This document shows positions 9,142 through 18,907 of a stretch of 64,000 bases of DNA, piece after piece (the stretch's first letter is position 1; each line of letters opens with the position of its first letter). The DNA comes from Cupriavidus alkaliphilus. GTDB lineage: Bacteria; Pseudomonadota; Gammaproteobacteria; Burkholderiales; Burkholderiaceae. The translations under genes were made by a program, and so were the position numbers. Under the pieces are notes generated by a model. It saw only the letters and a list, made by a program, of their open reading frames with translations, made no database searches and was not told the DNA's origin. Where the stretch lies: assembly GCF_900094595.1 (NCBI RefSeq), contig NZ_FMAD01000006.1:310001-374000 (forward strand), given 5' to 3'.

Positions 9142-10014
9142 ATGTTCCACCAGTACTACAAGTCGATCCGCTGCTTCCATGCGGTGGCGCGTACCGGCGG
9201 CTTCACCGCCGCGGCGCAATACCTGCATATCGGACAGCCTACCGTGACCGACCAGGTCAAGGCGCTGGAGACGCGCTTCGGCGTGGAACTGTTCGTGCGC
9301 AGCGGACGCGGCGTGCGCCTGACCGAGACCGGCGAGCGGCTCTATGCGATCACGCAGGGGCTGTTCGGGCAGGAAGAGGAAGCCATGCAGTTCCTGCACA
9401 GCGCACACAAGCTCAAGACCGGGCTGGTGCGGGTGGGCGCGGTGTCACCGCCGATCGCGCTGGGGCTGGCGCGCAGTTTCCGCCGCGCGCATGCGGCGCT
9501 GGAGCTGACCGTCACCATCGGCTCGGAGGCTTCGGTGCTGCGCGGGCTGCAGGACTTCGACATCGACGCCGGCATCCTTGCCGAGCCCGACCCGGTGGCG
9601 GGCCTGCATGTCGTGCCCTATCGCAGGGAACGCATCGTCGCGGTGATGCCGGCGGGCCATGCGCTGGCGGGGCGCACGACGGTCACGCTGCGGGACCTCG
9701 CCGGCGAACCCGTGATCCAGCGCGAGCCGGGCTCGAAGACGCGCGACCGCGTCGAGCGCGCGTGCGCGCAGCATGGCGTGGCACTGCACTGCGTGATGGA
9801 GATCAACAGCCGCGAGGCCATCCTGCATGCGGTGGCAAGCGGCATGGGGCTGAGCTTCGTCACCGAAATCGAATGCATCCCCTTGCCGGGGCTGCAGGTG
9901 GTGCCGGTGGACGAGCCGCTGCTGTCGATCGACTATTCCCTGTGCTGCCTGGGGGTGCGCAAGGAGCGGCCCTTGATCTCGGCGCTGTTCGCGGTGGCGC
10001 TGGGCGGCGGCTGA
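9142..10014 (+). CDS. LysR family transcriptional regulator
   Basis: 290-residue LysR regulator with an N-terminal helix-turn-helix (FHAVARTGGFTAAAQYLHIGQPTVTDQVKALE, in about residues 10-43) and a type 2 periplasmic-binding effector domain (about 90-285). It is divergent from the iron alcohol dehydrogenase/MFS pair across 257 bp, so it probably controls them. It may belong to the LysR group associated with aminoethylphosphonate catabolism, which would agree with its neighbours, but this rests on resemblance only. Its 3' end overlaps the convergent BrkB-family gene by 82 bp. Confidence 0.92.
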   Translation: MFHQYYKSIRCFHAVARTGGFTAAAQYLHIGQPTVTDQVKALETRFGVELFVRSGRGVRLTETGERLYAITQGLFGQEEEAMQFLHSAHKLKTGLVRVGAVSPPIALGLARSFRRAHAALELTVTIGSEASVLRGLQDFDIDAGILAEPDPVAGLHVVPYRRERIVAVMPAGHALAGRTTVTLRDLAGEPVIQREPGSKTRDRVERACAQHGVALHCVMEINSREAILHAVASGMGLSFVTEIECIPLPGLQVVPVDEPLLSIDYSLCCLGVRKERPLISALFAVALGGG

Positions 10015-10940
10015 GACTGGGCCCTGGCGCGCTCGAGCTCGCGCTCGCGCTCGGCCGCGGCTTCGTGGCGGCGCGAACCGTAGCGGCGCGCGTACTGCCA
10101 GGTGAACTCCGCCCCCAGCAGGAAGATCTGCGCGGAGTAGTACACCCACAGCAGCAGCACCACCAGCGAGCCGGCGGCGCCGTAGCCGTTGGCGACGCCG
10201 CTCTTGCCGATATACAGGCCGATCAGGAACTTGCCCAGCGTGAACAGCAGCGCCGTCACCGCCGCGCCCAGCCAGACGTCGGGCCAGCGCACCTTGGCGC
10301 GCGGCATGATCTTGTAGATCATGGCGAAGATCACCGTGATCAGCACCAGGCTGACCACGGTGTCGAGCACATGGGCGATCAGTTCCTCGGCCCCGAACAG
10401 CGGCCCCCACAGGCGGTTGAGCGCGGAGATAGCCGCGCTCAGCAGTAGCGATACCACCAGCAGGAAGCCCACGCCCAGGATCAAGCCGAACGACAGCAGG
10501 CGCGCGCGCAGCAAGGCGAACAGGCCCGAGGTCTTGCGCCGCTCCGGCACCTCCCAGATCCGGTCCAGCGCCGACTGCAGTTCAGCGAACACCGTGGTCG
10601 CGCCGATCAGCAGCACCACCACGCCGACCACCGCGGTCAGCGCGCTGGCCGCGGGCTTGCTGACCGCCAGCAGCATCGCCTCGACGGTCTTGGCCCCTTC
10701 CGGGCCGAGCAGCCCCTGCAGCTGCGCCACCACTTCGCCGCGCGCGGCCTCGTGCCCGAACACTACGCCGGCCACCGAGATCACGATCAGCAGCAGCGGC
10801 GCGATCGAGAACACCGTGTAGTAGGCCAGCGCCGCGCCCATGCTGGGCGCGTAGTCTTCCACCCAGGCGTTGACGGTATCCCGCAGCAGCCCGTAGAGCG
10901 CGCGGGGCGAGGACAGCAGAACCGACGAAATGGAAGGCAT
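9933..10940 (-). CDS. YihY/virulence factor BrkB family membrane protein
   Basis: 335-residue inner-membrane protein. The family pattern is clear: MGAALAYYTVFSIAPLLLI near residue 34, followed by about six hydrophobic helices, with GANGYGAAGSLVVLLLWVYYSAQIFLLGAEFTWQYAR-type sequence at about 240-285 (written here only by its landmarks). The Arg/Glu-rich C-terminal tail (about 290-335) is low complexity and poorly conserved. The start at 10940 is chosen by family alignment; its ribosome site is weak. The 3' end runs 82 bp into the convergent LysR gene, which fits a drifted tail. Function is unknown; old ribonuclease BN assignments for this family are not supported. Confidence 0.85.
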   Translation of the reverse strand: MPSISSVLLSSPRALYGLLRDTVNAWVEDYAPSMGAALAYYTVFSIAPLLLIVISVAGVVFGHEAARGEVVAQLQGLLGPEGAKTVEAMLLAVSKPAASALTAVVGVVVLLIGATTVFAELQSALDRIWEVPERRKTSGLFALLRARLLSFGLILGVGFLLVVSLLLSAAISALNRLWGPLFGAEELIAHVLDTVVSLVLITVIFAMIYKIMPRAKVRWPDVWLGAAVTALLFTLGKFLIGLYIGKSGVANGYGAAGSLVVLLLWVYYSAQIFLLGAEFTWQYARRYGSRRHEAAAERERELERARAQSQPPPSATANSAEIKGRSLRTPRQHRE

Positions 10941-11022
10941 CGCTCGATCCCCAGTCACGATACTGCCCTGCCCCCGCAATTCCCGTTCCTGCCCGCGGCC
11001 ATGTGCTGCGGCGATGGCAGGC

Positions 11023-11040
11023 GCGGCGCCACGGCGCCGC
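11023..11040. terminator. GC-rich hairpin after the XoxJ-like gene
   Basis: GCGGCGCC and GGCGCCGC are perfect 8-bp complementary arms separated by AC in the 205-bp gap between the XoxJ-like gene and the BrkB-family gene. There is no T run, so termination is only possible. Confidence 0.35.
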
Positions 11041-11145
11041 CAGGGCGCTACCGGCGCCGCCCCGGGCAGCCGCGAGTGCGTCAGGCCCGCGCCGGCCTGG
11101 CGACCCCGCAGTGCCGGATCGCGTGCATTCTTTACAACGCCCGCC

Positions 11146-12054
11146 TCACGGCGCCTGCATCGACACCCCGTAGCCGCCGAAGATGCGGGCCAGCTCGCCG
11201 TTGCCACGCAGCGTGTCCAGCGCTGACTGCAGCGCCTCGGCCAGCTCGCGTTCGCCGGCCTTGACCGCCATGCCGACGGCCCACCCGCGCGCCGGCAGCA
11301 GCGGCGCGCTGATCTCGCTGGCGGCATAGCGGCTGGCGGCGTGGCTGCCGGCCTTGAGCGCGCTTTCATACTGCGCGCGCGTCACCAGCGCGGCGGCGAT
11401 CTCGCCGGAGAACAGCGCGTGCAGCGCCTGGCCGGGTTCGGGGTAGATCCTGACCCGGTCGCGCAGCGCGCCGCCGCCGGCGGACAACAGGGCGTTGGCC
11501 CCGGCCGAGCCCGCGGCGGCTCCGGTCGGCTGGCCGGCCAGGTCTTCCAGGCCGCGCACGTCCGGTACCCGCTCGCGGTCCCGCACCAGCACGAAGGTCT
11601 CGCGGTAGTAGGGGGCGACGATCAGCGCCTTGTCGTTGGCGCGCATGAAGGCGCGGTCGACCGGCACGTGCAGCATCACGTCGGCCGGTCCGTAGCCCAG
11701 GTAATGGCCGCGCCAGACCATCGCGCGCAGGTCGTCGGCCATGTTCTCGTCGGCATCGAACGGCAACAGCGCCACGGACAGGCCCAGCGCCTTGCCCAGC
11801 GCTTGCGCCAGCGCCACGTCGATGCCGGCGTACTGGCTGCCGGCCAGCGACGAGAACGGCGGCAGGCCCTTGTACACCGCCACCTTCAGCGTGCCGGCCT
11901 GGCGGATCCGGGCCAGGTCGGCATGCGCCGGCGACACGCCGAGCAAGGCGGCGGCAGCCAGCAGGATGCCGCCAAGCCAGCGCAGCATCCGCGCCGAAGG
12001 TGCGGGCAGGACGGAAAAGGTAAGCCGTGGGCCGCGGACAGGGCTGTCAGGCAT
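11146..12054 (-). CDS. XoxJ/MxaJ-like periplasmic substrate-binding protein of the PQQ alcohol dehydrogenase system
   Basis: 302-residue extracellular solute-binding protein (SBP family 3) with a signal peptide ending near AHADLARIRQ (about residue 45). Binding-protein features include AGTLKVAVYKGLPPFSS at the start of the mature part. Proteins of this type (MxaJ, XoxJ) accompany periplasmic quinoprotein dehydrogenases and are thought to help their assembly or metal loading rather than ABC uptake. It follows the pedF cytochrome gene by 57 bp on the same strand. The ATG at 12054 has GGAG upstream; the later Met at residue 23 does not. No ABC permease partner is adjacent. Confidence 0.82.
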   Translation of the reverse strand: MPDSPVRGPRLTFSVLPAPSARMLRWLGGILLAAAALLGVSPAHADLARIRQAGTLKVAVYKGLPPFSSLAGSQYAGIDVALAQALGKALGLSVALLPFDADENMADDLRAMVWRGHYLGYGPADVMLHVPVDRAFMRANDKALIVAPYYRETFVLVRDRERVPDVRGLEDLAGQPTGAAAGSAGANALLSAGGGALRDRVRIYPEPGQALHALFSGEIAAALVTRAQYESALKAGSHAASRYAASEISAPLLPARGWAVGMAVKAGERELAEALQSALDTLRGNGELARIFGGYGVSMQAP

Positions 12055-12111
12055 GGCATTGCTCCAGTTGGACGAAGGGGACCGGCGGCATCGACGGCGT
12101 TGGCGCCGCGC

Positions 12112-12591
12112 TTACTCGTGGCGCGATTCCAGGTAGGTCTTGATGGCCCAGACCGCCTCCTGGCTCAGCACGCCGTCGAACGGCGGCATGTAGACGCGGC
12201 CGTCGCGGGTGCGGCCCTTGCGCACGGTGGTGGCATAGAACTGCGAGATCTCGCTCTGGCAGGCCTGCTTCTTCTTGGCGTCGGCCAGGGCGACGCAGTC
12301 GCCGTCCAGCTTGCGCAGGTCGGGGGCGATGCCGCCCGACACGGCCTCGAGCCCGTGGCAGCGCGCGCAGTTCTGGTTGTAGGCCGACGAGCCGATGCGC
12401 AGCGCCTCTTTGTGCGCATCGCCGCTGCGGTAGGGATTGTCCGGACGCCATTCGTCGCCCAGCTGTGGTAACGCTTTGGTATCGACAGCCTGGGGCGTGA
12501 CATCGCCGTGGGCCAGCACCGGGCCGGCGGAAAAAGCGGTCAGGGACGCGCAAAGCGAGAGCAAGGCGAGCAGGCGGTGCTGCGTTTTCAT
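12112..12591 (-). CDS. pedF: cytochrome c-550 PedF
   Basis: 159-residue periplasmic monoheme cytochrome c, probably the electron acceptor for the quinoprotein alcohol dehydrogenase. There is a signal peptide (about 1-27, ending VLAHG), a CARCH heme site (Cys75, Cys78, His79) and a likely Met axial ligand in RVYMPPF near the C-terminus. An extra Cys pair (about 99 and 111) may form a disulfide. The ATG at 12591 follows TAGGAGAC. It heads an operon with the XoxJ-like gene, and a minus-strand sigma-54 element lies about 50 bp upstream. Confidence 0.9.
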   Translation of the reverse strand: MKTQHRLLALLSLCASLTAFSAGPVLAHGDVTPQAVDTKALPQLGDEWRPDNPYRSGDAHKEALRIGSSAYNQNCARCHGLEAVSGGIAPDLRKLDGDCVALADAKKKQACQSEISQFYATTVRKGRTRDGRVYMPPFDGVLSQEAVWAIKTYLESRHE

Positions 12592-12639
12592 GGATGTCTC
12601 CTACAGTGATGGGGCTGGCTTATGTTTGCTCCCATTTCC

Positions 12640-12654
12640 GCAAGAGCCATACCA
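12640..12654 (-). promoter_or_regulatory. sigma-54 -24/-12 promoter for pedF
   Basis: On the minus strand the sequence reads TGGTATGGCTCTTGC, with GG and GC separated by exactly ten bases, as sigma-54 requires. It lies about 50 bp upstream of the pedF start and points toward it. Confidence 0.72.
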
Positions 12655-12665
12655 AGGCGGCGGCG

Positions 12666-12755
12666 CGGCACAAATACCGCCGAAGTGCCGCGTTTGCCGG
12701 GCAGAATTCGCCCCGGCAACGTTGCGGTGCCGCCGCGGTGTCCCGGAATGCCACA
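12666..12755. promoter_or_regulatory. candidate enhancer sites between pedF and the activator gene
   Basis: Three symmetrical elements fill the 275-bp divergent gap: CGGCAC-N13-GTGCCG (12666-12690), the palindrome GCAACGTTGC (12716-12725) and the 17-mer TGTCCCGGAATGCCACA (12739-12755). The 17-mer has the same TGTCC-N10-CA shape as sites at 16222 and 29267 and lies about 90 bp upstream of the pedF sigma-54 element, a normal enhancer distance. Confidence 0.45.
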
Positions 12756-12758
12756 CCC

Positions 12759-12773
12759 TGGCAAGTGTTTTGC
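12759..12773 (+). promoter_or_regulatory. sigma-54 -24/-12 promoter for the activator gene
   Basis: TGGCAAGTGTTTTGC fits TGGCAC-N5-TTGC with one mismatch and the correct GG-N10-GC spacing. It points toward the activator gene starting at 12867, so the activator may drive its own gene. Confidence 0.7.
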
Positions 12774-12866
12774 TTCACCACGCAACACTGCCGAGTCCGC
12801 GCCTGGCGCGGCCGGCGGCGACCCGCGCAAAGATCGCGGGCGGATTTTCCACAAGGAGACCGAGAC

Positions 12867-14867
<2,001 letters not shown>

Positions 14868-14888
14868 CCCGGCACGCGCATGCCGGCT

Positions 14889-15848
14889 TCAGGCCGGCGG
14901 CTCGCCCTGCATCCACGCGTCTTCCAGCTGGCGCCAGGCGCGCTGCAGGTTCAGCGGATGGCGCGTCGGGAAATGGCGCCAGTGGCGGAACGGCCCGGCC
15001 GCCACGGCATCGGCCGCCTGGGTTGCATCGCGACCCGCCGCCAGCGCGGCGCCAATGCCGTGCGCGAGCGCATCGAGATACGCCAGCGTCGGCACCAGCG
15101 TCTGCGCAGGCGTGCCGGTCGCGGTGGCTACCACGATGTCCGCCGGCAGCGCGATCAGTTGCCGCAGCGCCTGGCGCCAGCCTTGCAGCGAGGCTTCCTG
15201 CATCTCCGGCACGCGACCGCGGTACGCCAGCCCTCCCGCGCACAGCAGCCGCAGCTGCGGCGCGTGCAGCACGGTATCCGACGCGCTGTGGGCAGGCGCA
15301 TGCACCTGCACCTGCCACACCGTTCCGCCCGTGTGCAGCCAGGCGCCGTGCTGCAACGCCGGCTCCGGCAGCACGATCGCGGTACCGCGCATGGCCGTGC
15401 GCCCGAGCTGCGCGCTCAGGCTGGCCAGACAGGCCTCGCATCGTTGCCGCATCAACGCGGCGGTGGCGGCCGACGCCAGGAACCGCGGTCGCGGCCGCAG
15501 CCCGGCAAAGGCGGCATTGGCCAGCACGTTCTCGGGATGGGCGTGGGTGTTGACCACCCAGCGCACCGGCTGCGCCGTCAGCGCCCGGATCGCGCCGAGC
15601 AGCGCCCTGCCCCACGCCGCCTGCGGCCCGGGATCGACCACCAGCACCCCTGCGCGCGTGACATGGACCAGAGTCGGCACCACCGCGCCGGCGTTGGCGC
15701 GCATGGCTTCGGCGTTGTCGGCGCGGGCGACGTAGACACCGGGCCGCAGCGGGTCCAGCACGACCCGCGTGCCGGCCGCCGTGGCGGGCCGCCAGGCGCC
15801 CAGCGCCAGCGCCAGCGTGGTTCCGAGAAAGGCACGGCGCGTAGCCAT
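14889..15848 (-). CDS. quinoprotein relay system zinc metallohydrolase 1 (MBL fold)
   Basis: 319-residue metallo-beta-lactamase-fold protein with a Tat- or Sec-like signal (MATRRAFLGTTLALALG, cleavage after about 25), so probably periplasmic. The metal motif normally HxHxDH reads His102-x-His104-x-Glu106-Asn107, so two ligand positions have changed; His187 and Asp191 occupy the later positions. A CxxC (137-140) is present. It matches the SoxH-related family found only with PQQ dehydrogenases, whose job is unproven. The start overlaps the preceding hydrolase stop by one base (TGATG), giving translational coupling. The open frame upstream of the start belongs to the hydrolase gene in another phase. 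Confidence 0.85.
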   Translation of the reverse strand: MATRRAFLGTTLALALGAWRPATAAGTRVVLDPLRPGVYVARADNAEAMRANAGAVVPTLVHVTRAGVLVVDPGPQAAWGRALLGAIRALTAQPVRWVVNTHAHPENVLANAAFAGLRPRPRFLASAATAALMRQRCEACLASLSAQLGRTAMRGTAIVLPEPALQHGAWLHTGGTVWQVQVHAPAHSASDTVLHAPQLRLLCAGGLAYRGRVPEMQEASLQGWRQALRQLIALPADIVVATATGTPAQTLVPTLAYLDALAHGIGAALAAGRDATQAADAVAAGPFRHWRHFPTRHPLNLQRAWRQLEDAWMQGEPPA

Positions 15849-16783
15849 CAGCGCTGCCAGGCGCTGGCGCGGATCGCGTGCGCGAGTGCGTCGCGCATGG
15901 CGCCGTCCGCCAGGTGCCCGCCGTCGACCCAGGCCAGCCGCGCGGCCGGCATGGCGTGCCGCAGCCGCAGGGCGTTGGCGGGCCGGCACACCGCGTCGGC
16001 GCTGCCATGCAGCAGCGTCACCGGCAGGCCGTGCGCCGCGATGTTCCGCGCCGCGCGCAGCAACGCCGGCTTGCCCAGCCCGGCGCGGTGGCGCAGGTAG
16101 TGCGCCTGGATGCGGTATTTGCGTACCGTGGCCAGCCGCTCGCGTGCGGACTGCCGGCGCCGCTGTGCAACGTCGCGCAGGCCGAGCCGATCCAGCTCGA
16201 GCCGGCGCCACGCCGCCGCGGTGTCCCGTTTTTGAACAGTCGTCCCACTTTGCAACAGTCGGGACACCGTCAGCAGCCGGGCGCGCGCCTCGGGCAGCCG
16301 CTCGCCCGCCGGCGCGACGCGGCGCAGCAGGCCGCCGCCGGCGCGCGGTGCAAACAAGCCCAGCACGTCGTCGCGCCCGGTCAGGAACGCGCCGCGCAAT
16401 ACCAGCGCGGCGACCGCATGCGGATAGCGCGCGGCATAGGCCAGTGCCAGCGCCGCGCCCCACGATCCCCCGACCACGCCCCAGCGCGCGATGCCCAGGG
16501 TCGCGCGCAGCTGTTCCAGGTCCGCCAGCAGCGCGCCGACATTGTTGCGCCGCAGGCTGCCTGCCGGGGTCGAGCGGCCGGCGCCGCGCTGGTCGGGCAT
16601 CGCCACGCGGTGCCGCTGCGGGTCGAACCATGCCGCCATCGACGCGGCACAGCCGCTGCCCGGCCCGCCGTGCAGGACCAGCCAGGGCTCGCCGTGCGGC
16701 GGGCCGCTCAGCCGCACATGCAGGCGCTGCGCGTCGGGCGTGCGCAGGTGGAAGACGGTGTGGTCCAGGGTGGCGTCGGGCAT
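15848..16783 (-). CDS. alpha/beta hydrolase, proline iminopeptidase-like
   Basis: 311-residue alpha/beta-hydrolase of the prolyl iminopeptidase type. Motifs are HGGPGSG (38-44), the nucleophile elbow GGSWGA with Ser107, a lid with DTAAAWRRLE, and the acid and His in HGSADAV and DGGHLAD. There is no signal peptide, so it is cytoplasmic. The ATG at 16783 follows GGAAAGG; an upstream ATG at 16831 has no site. It is divergent from pqqA (81 bp) and coupled to the metallohydrolase gene. Since pqqF is absent, it could trim the PqqA peptide, but this is inference. A stretch with unusual base composition (16219-16269) holds enhancer-like repeats inside the lid coding region. Confidence 0.85.
   Translation of the reverse strand: MPDATLDHTVFHLRTPDAQRLHVRLSGPPHGEPWLVLHGGPGSGCAASMAAWFDPQRHRVAMPDQRGAGRSTPAGSLRRNNVGALLADLEQLRATLGIARWGVVGGSWGAALALAYAARYPHAVAALVLRGAFLTGRDDVLGLFAPRAGGGLLRRVAPAGERLPEARARLLTVSRLLQSGTTVQKRDTAAAWRRLELDRLGLRDVAQRRRQSARERLATVRKYRIQAHYLRHRAGLGKPALLRAARNIAAHGLPVTLLHGSADAVCRPANALRLRHAMPAARLAWVDGGHLADGAMRDALAHAIRASAWQR
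16219..16269. promoter_or_regulatory. paired enhancer-like sites inside the hydrolase gene
   Basis: Two 17-bp elements, TGTCCCGTTTTTGAACA (16222-16238) and CGTCCCACTTTGCAACA (16241-16257), sit side by side. The whole is bounded by perfect 10-bp inverted arms CGGTGTCCCG (16219) and CGGGACACCG (16260). The AT-rich cores stand out from the GC-rich coding sequence. They lie about 520 bp upstream of the pqqA sigma-54 element. Confidence 0.5.
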
Positions 16784-16792
16784 GGTTGTTGC
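16778..16792 (+). promoter_or_regulatory. sigma-54 -24/-12 promoter for pqqA
   Basis: GGGCATGGTTGTTGC has GG-N10-GC spacing and differs from TGGCAT-N5-TTGC only at the first base. It points toward pqqA (ATG at 16865) and overlaps the start codon of the divergent hydrolase gene. Confidence 0.6.
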
Positions 16793-16808
16793 CTTTCCAG
16801 GCATTGCG

Positions 16809-16823
16809 GCAGACACGCTGCCA
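16809..16823 (-). promoter_or_regulatory. possible sigma-54 promoter for the hydrolase/metallohydrolase operon
   Basis: The minus strand reads TGGCAGCGTGTCTGC, with correct GG-N10-GC spacing but C for T before the TGC. It lies 26 bp upstream of the hydrolase ATG, leaving a very short leader. Confidence 0.4.
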
Positions 16824-16864
16824 TGCCGCAACGCTAATCACTAACCATGCCAAAGGAGACCGAC

Positions 16865-16939
16865 ATGACCTGGACCACGCCCGCCTACACCGAGCTGCGG
16901 CTCGGCTTTGAAATCACGATGTATATCGCCAACCGCTGA
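16865..16939 (+). CDS. pqqA: PQQ precursor peptide PqqA
   Basis: 24-residue ribosomally made peptide that supplies the Glu and Tyr backbone of pyrroloquinoline quinone. The conserved E-x3-Y pair is Glu16 and Tyr20 in [11 protein letters not shown]. The ATG at 16865 has AAAGGAG upstream. It heads pqqABCDE and follows a sigma-54 element. PqqD presents this peptide to PqqE, which links the two side chains. Confidence 0.96.
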   Translation: MTWTTPAYTELRLGFEITMYIANR

Positions 16940-17019
16940 CCGGCCGCGGCGTGCCGCGGGCGGGCGCCGCTGCCGGCGCCTGCGCGGGCGGCCGTGATCC
17001 CCCCTCGAGCGCTCGCGCC

Positions 17020-17949
17020 ATGACAACCATCCGGGTACTGGGATCGGCCGCCGGCGGCGGCTTCCCGCAATGGAACTGCAATTGCCGCAACTGCGACGGC
17101 GTGCGCCGCGGCACCGTGCGCGCCACCCCGCGCACGCAATCGTCGATCGCGCTGTGCGGCGACGGCCCCGATGCGATCCCCGACGCGATCCTGGTCAATG
17201 CCTCGCCCGACATCCTGCAGCAGTTGCGCCAGACCCCCGCGCTGCAACCCGCCCGTGCCGGGCGCGACACCGCGATCGCCGCGGTGCTGCTGATGGACGC
17301 GCAGATCGACCACGTCACCGGCCTGCTGATGCTGCGCGAACACCGCCGCGCGCTGCCGCTCTATGCCAGCGCCAGCGTGCTAGAAGACCTGGCCGGGGCG
17401 TTCCCGCTGACGCGCATCCTGTCGCACTACTGCGGACTGCAGTGCCATGTGTTGCCCTGCGACGGCACGGCGTTCTCGGTGCCGCCGCTGGATGGCGTGG
17501 CGCTGACCGCGGTGCCGCTGCAAAGCAAGGCGCCGCCGTACTCTCCCAGGCGCCACGCACCGCAACCCGGCGACAACATCGGCCTGCGCATCGAAGACCG
17601 CCGCAGCGGCCGCAGCGCCTTCTACGCGCCGGGCCTGGGCCAGGTCGACGACCATGTGTTCGCGCAGCTGCGCCGCGCCGACGTGGTGCTGGTCGACGGC
17701 ACCTTCTGGCGCGACGACGAAATGCAGGCACTGGGCTACTCCGCGCGCAGCGCCGCCGACATGGGCCACCTGGCCTTGTCCGGGCCGGGCGGGATGATCG
17801 AGGTGCTGGACCGCCTGCCCGCCCGCCGCAAGATCCTCATCCACATCAACAACACCAATCCGGTGCTGGCCGAAGACTCGCCCGAGCATGCCGAGCTGGC
17901 CCGGCACGGCATCGAGCTGGCCTACGACGGCATGGAAATCGCGCTATGA
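17020..17949 (+). CDS. pqqB: pyrroloquinoline quinone biosynthesis protein PqqB
   Basis: 309-residue metallo-beta-lactamase-fold protein of PQQ synthesis, thought to oxidise an intermediate of the pathway. Landmarks are [16 protein letters not shown] (7-22), with the N-C-x-C metal site near the N-terminus, [15 protein letters not shown], and the C-terminal [12 protein letters not shown]. The ATG at 17020 fits the family start. Its stop overlaps the pqqC start in ATGA. It follows pqqA by 80 bp, a usual spacing that lets pqqA be expressed above the rest. Confidence 0.95.
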   Translation: MTTIRVLGSAAGGGFPQWNCNCRNCDGVRRGTVRATPRTQSSIALCGDGPDAIPDAILVNASPDILQQLRQTPALQPARAGRDTAIAAVLLMDAQIDHVTGLLMLREHRRALPLYASASVLEDLAGAFPLTRILSHYCGLQCHVLPCDGTAFSVPPLDGVALTAVPLQSKAPPYSPRRHAPQPGDNIGLRIEDRRSGRSAFYAPGLGQVDDHVFAQLRRADVVLVDGTFWRDDEMQALGYSARSAADMGHLALSGPGGMIEVLDRLPARRKILIHINNTNPVLAEDSPEHAELARHGIELAYDGMEIAL

Positions 17950-18638
17950 CAGCCACCGTTGCCTGGACCCCGGCCGAATTCGAGGCGCGCCTGCGCGCCC
18001 GCGAAAGCGCCTACCACATCCACCATCCCTTCAACCGGCGCATGGCGGCGGGCCAATGCACGCCCGCGCAGATCCGCACGTGGGTGGCCAACCGCTTCTA
18101 CTACCAGGCCAGCATCCCGCTCAAGGATGCCGCGATCCTGTCCAACTGCCCCGACCGCGCCACGCGCCGCGAGTGGGTGGTACGCATCCTCGACCATGAC
18201 GGCACCGACACCGAGCCCGGCGGCATCGAAGCCTGGCTGCGGCTGGGCCAGGCCGTCGGCCTGGAGCGCGACGCACTGCTGAACCACCGCCAGGTGCTGC
18301 CCGGGGTGCGCTTCGCCGTCGACGCCTATGTCAATTTCGCGCGCCGCGCGCCGTGGCAGGAAGCGGTGTGCTCGTCGCTGACCGAGATGTTCGCGCCGAA
18401 GATCCACCAGGAACGGCTGGCCGGCTGGCCCACGCATTACCCGTGGATCGAGGCCGGCGGACTGGACTATTTCCGCTCGCGCATCCCGCTGGCGCAGCGC
18501 GATGTCGACCATGGCCTGCGCGTGACGCTGGATCATTTCCGCAGTGCCGCGCAACAGCAGCGCGCACTGGACATCCTGCAGTTCAAGCTCGACGTGCTGT
18601 GGTCGATGCTCGATGCCATCCAGCAGGCCCAGCCATGA
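17946..18638 (+). CDS. pqqC: pyrroloquinoline-quinone synthase PqqC
   Basis: 230-residue cofactor-free oxidase that performs the last step of PQQ synthesis, ring closure and eight-electron oxidation using O2. Family features are [12 protein letters not shown] (26-37), [23 protein letters not shown] (51 on, shown in part), [12 protein letters not shown] and the C-terminal helix [16 protein letters not shown]. The length matches the family (about 230-250). Both ends overlap neighbouring genes by 4 bp in ATGA, so it is translationally coupled to pqqB and pqqD. Confidence 0.96.
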   Translation: MTATVAWTPAEFEARLRARESAYHIHHPFNRRMAAGQCTPAQIRTWVANRFYYQASIPLKDAAILSNCPDRATRREWVVRILDHDGTDTEPGGIEAWLRLGQAVGLERDALLNHRQVLPGVRFAVDAYVNFARRAPWQEAVCSSLTEMFAPKIHQERLAGWPTHYPWIEAGGLDYFRSRIPLAQRDVDHGLRVTLDHFRSAAQQQRALDILQFKLDVLWSMLDAIQQAQP

Positions 18639-18907
18639 CCGCCGGCACCCAAGACCTCGCCACCCCGACCCTGCACCGCACCTTTCGCCTGCAGTGGGAG
18701 GACTCGCAGCAAAGCTGGGTGCTGCTGTATCCGGAAGGGATGGTCACGCTCAACGACAGCGCCGCCGCGATCCTGCAGCGCTGCGACGGCAACCATACCC
18801 TCGACATGCTGATCGACGACCTGCAGGCCGCCTTCGGCGTGCAGGGCATCGCGCCGGAGGTCCATGCCTTTGTCAAACATGCCACCGAACGCGGCTGGCT
18901 GGTCTGA
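18635..18907 (+). CDS. pqqD: PqqA-binding peptide chaperone PqqD
   Basis: 90-residue RiPP-recognition protein that binds PqqA and delivers it to PqqE. The sequence has the usual [24 protein letters not shown] and [20 protein letters not shown] pattern (given in part) and a winged-helix length. It is a separate gene here; in some bacteria it is fused to pqqC or pqqE. The start overlaps the pqqC stop by 4 bp and its end overlaps pqqE by 44 bp in another frame. Confidence 0.94.
   Translation: MTAGTQDLATPTLHRTFRLQWEDSQQSWVLLYPEGMVTLNDSAAAILQRCDGNHTLDMLIDDLQAAFGVQGIAPEVHAFVKHATERGWLV

Noticed and set aside
14889..16853. A single 654-residue fusion of hydrolase region and metallohydrolase
   Set aside because: The first half is the hydrolase gene read in the wrong frame; the true metallohydrolase starts at 15848 with its own signal peptide and a one-base overlap.
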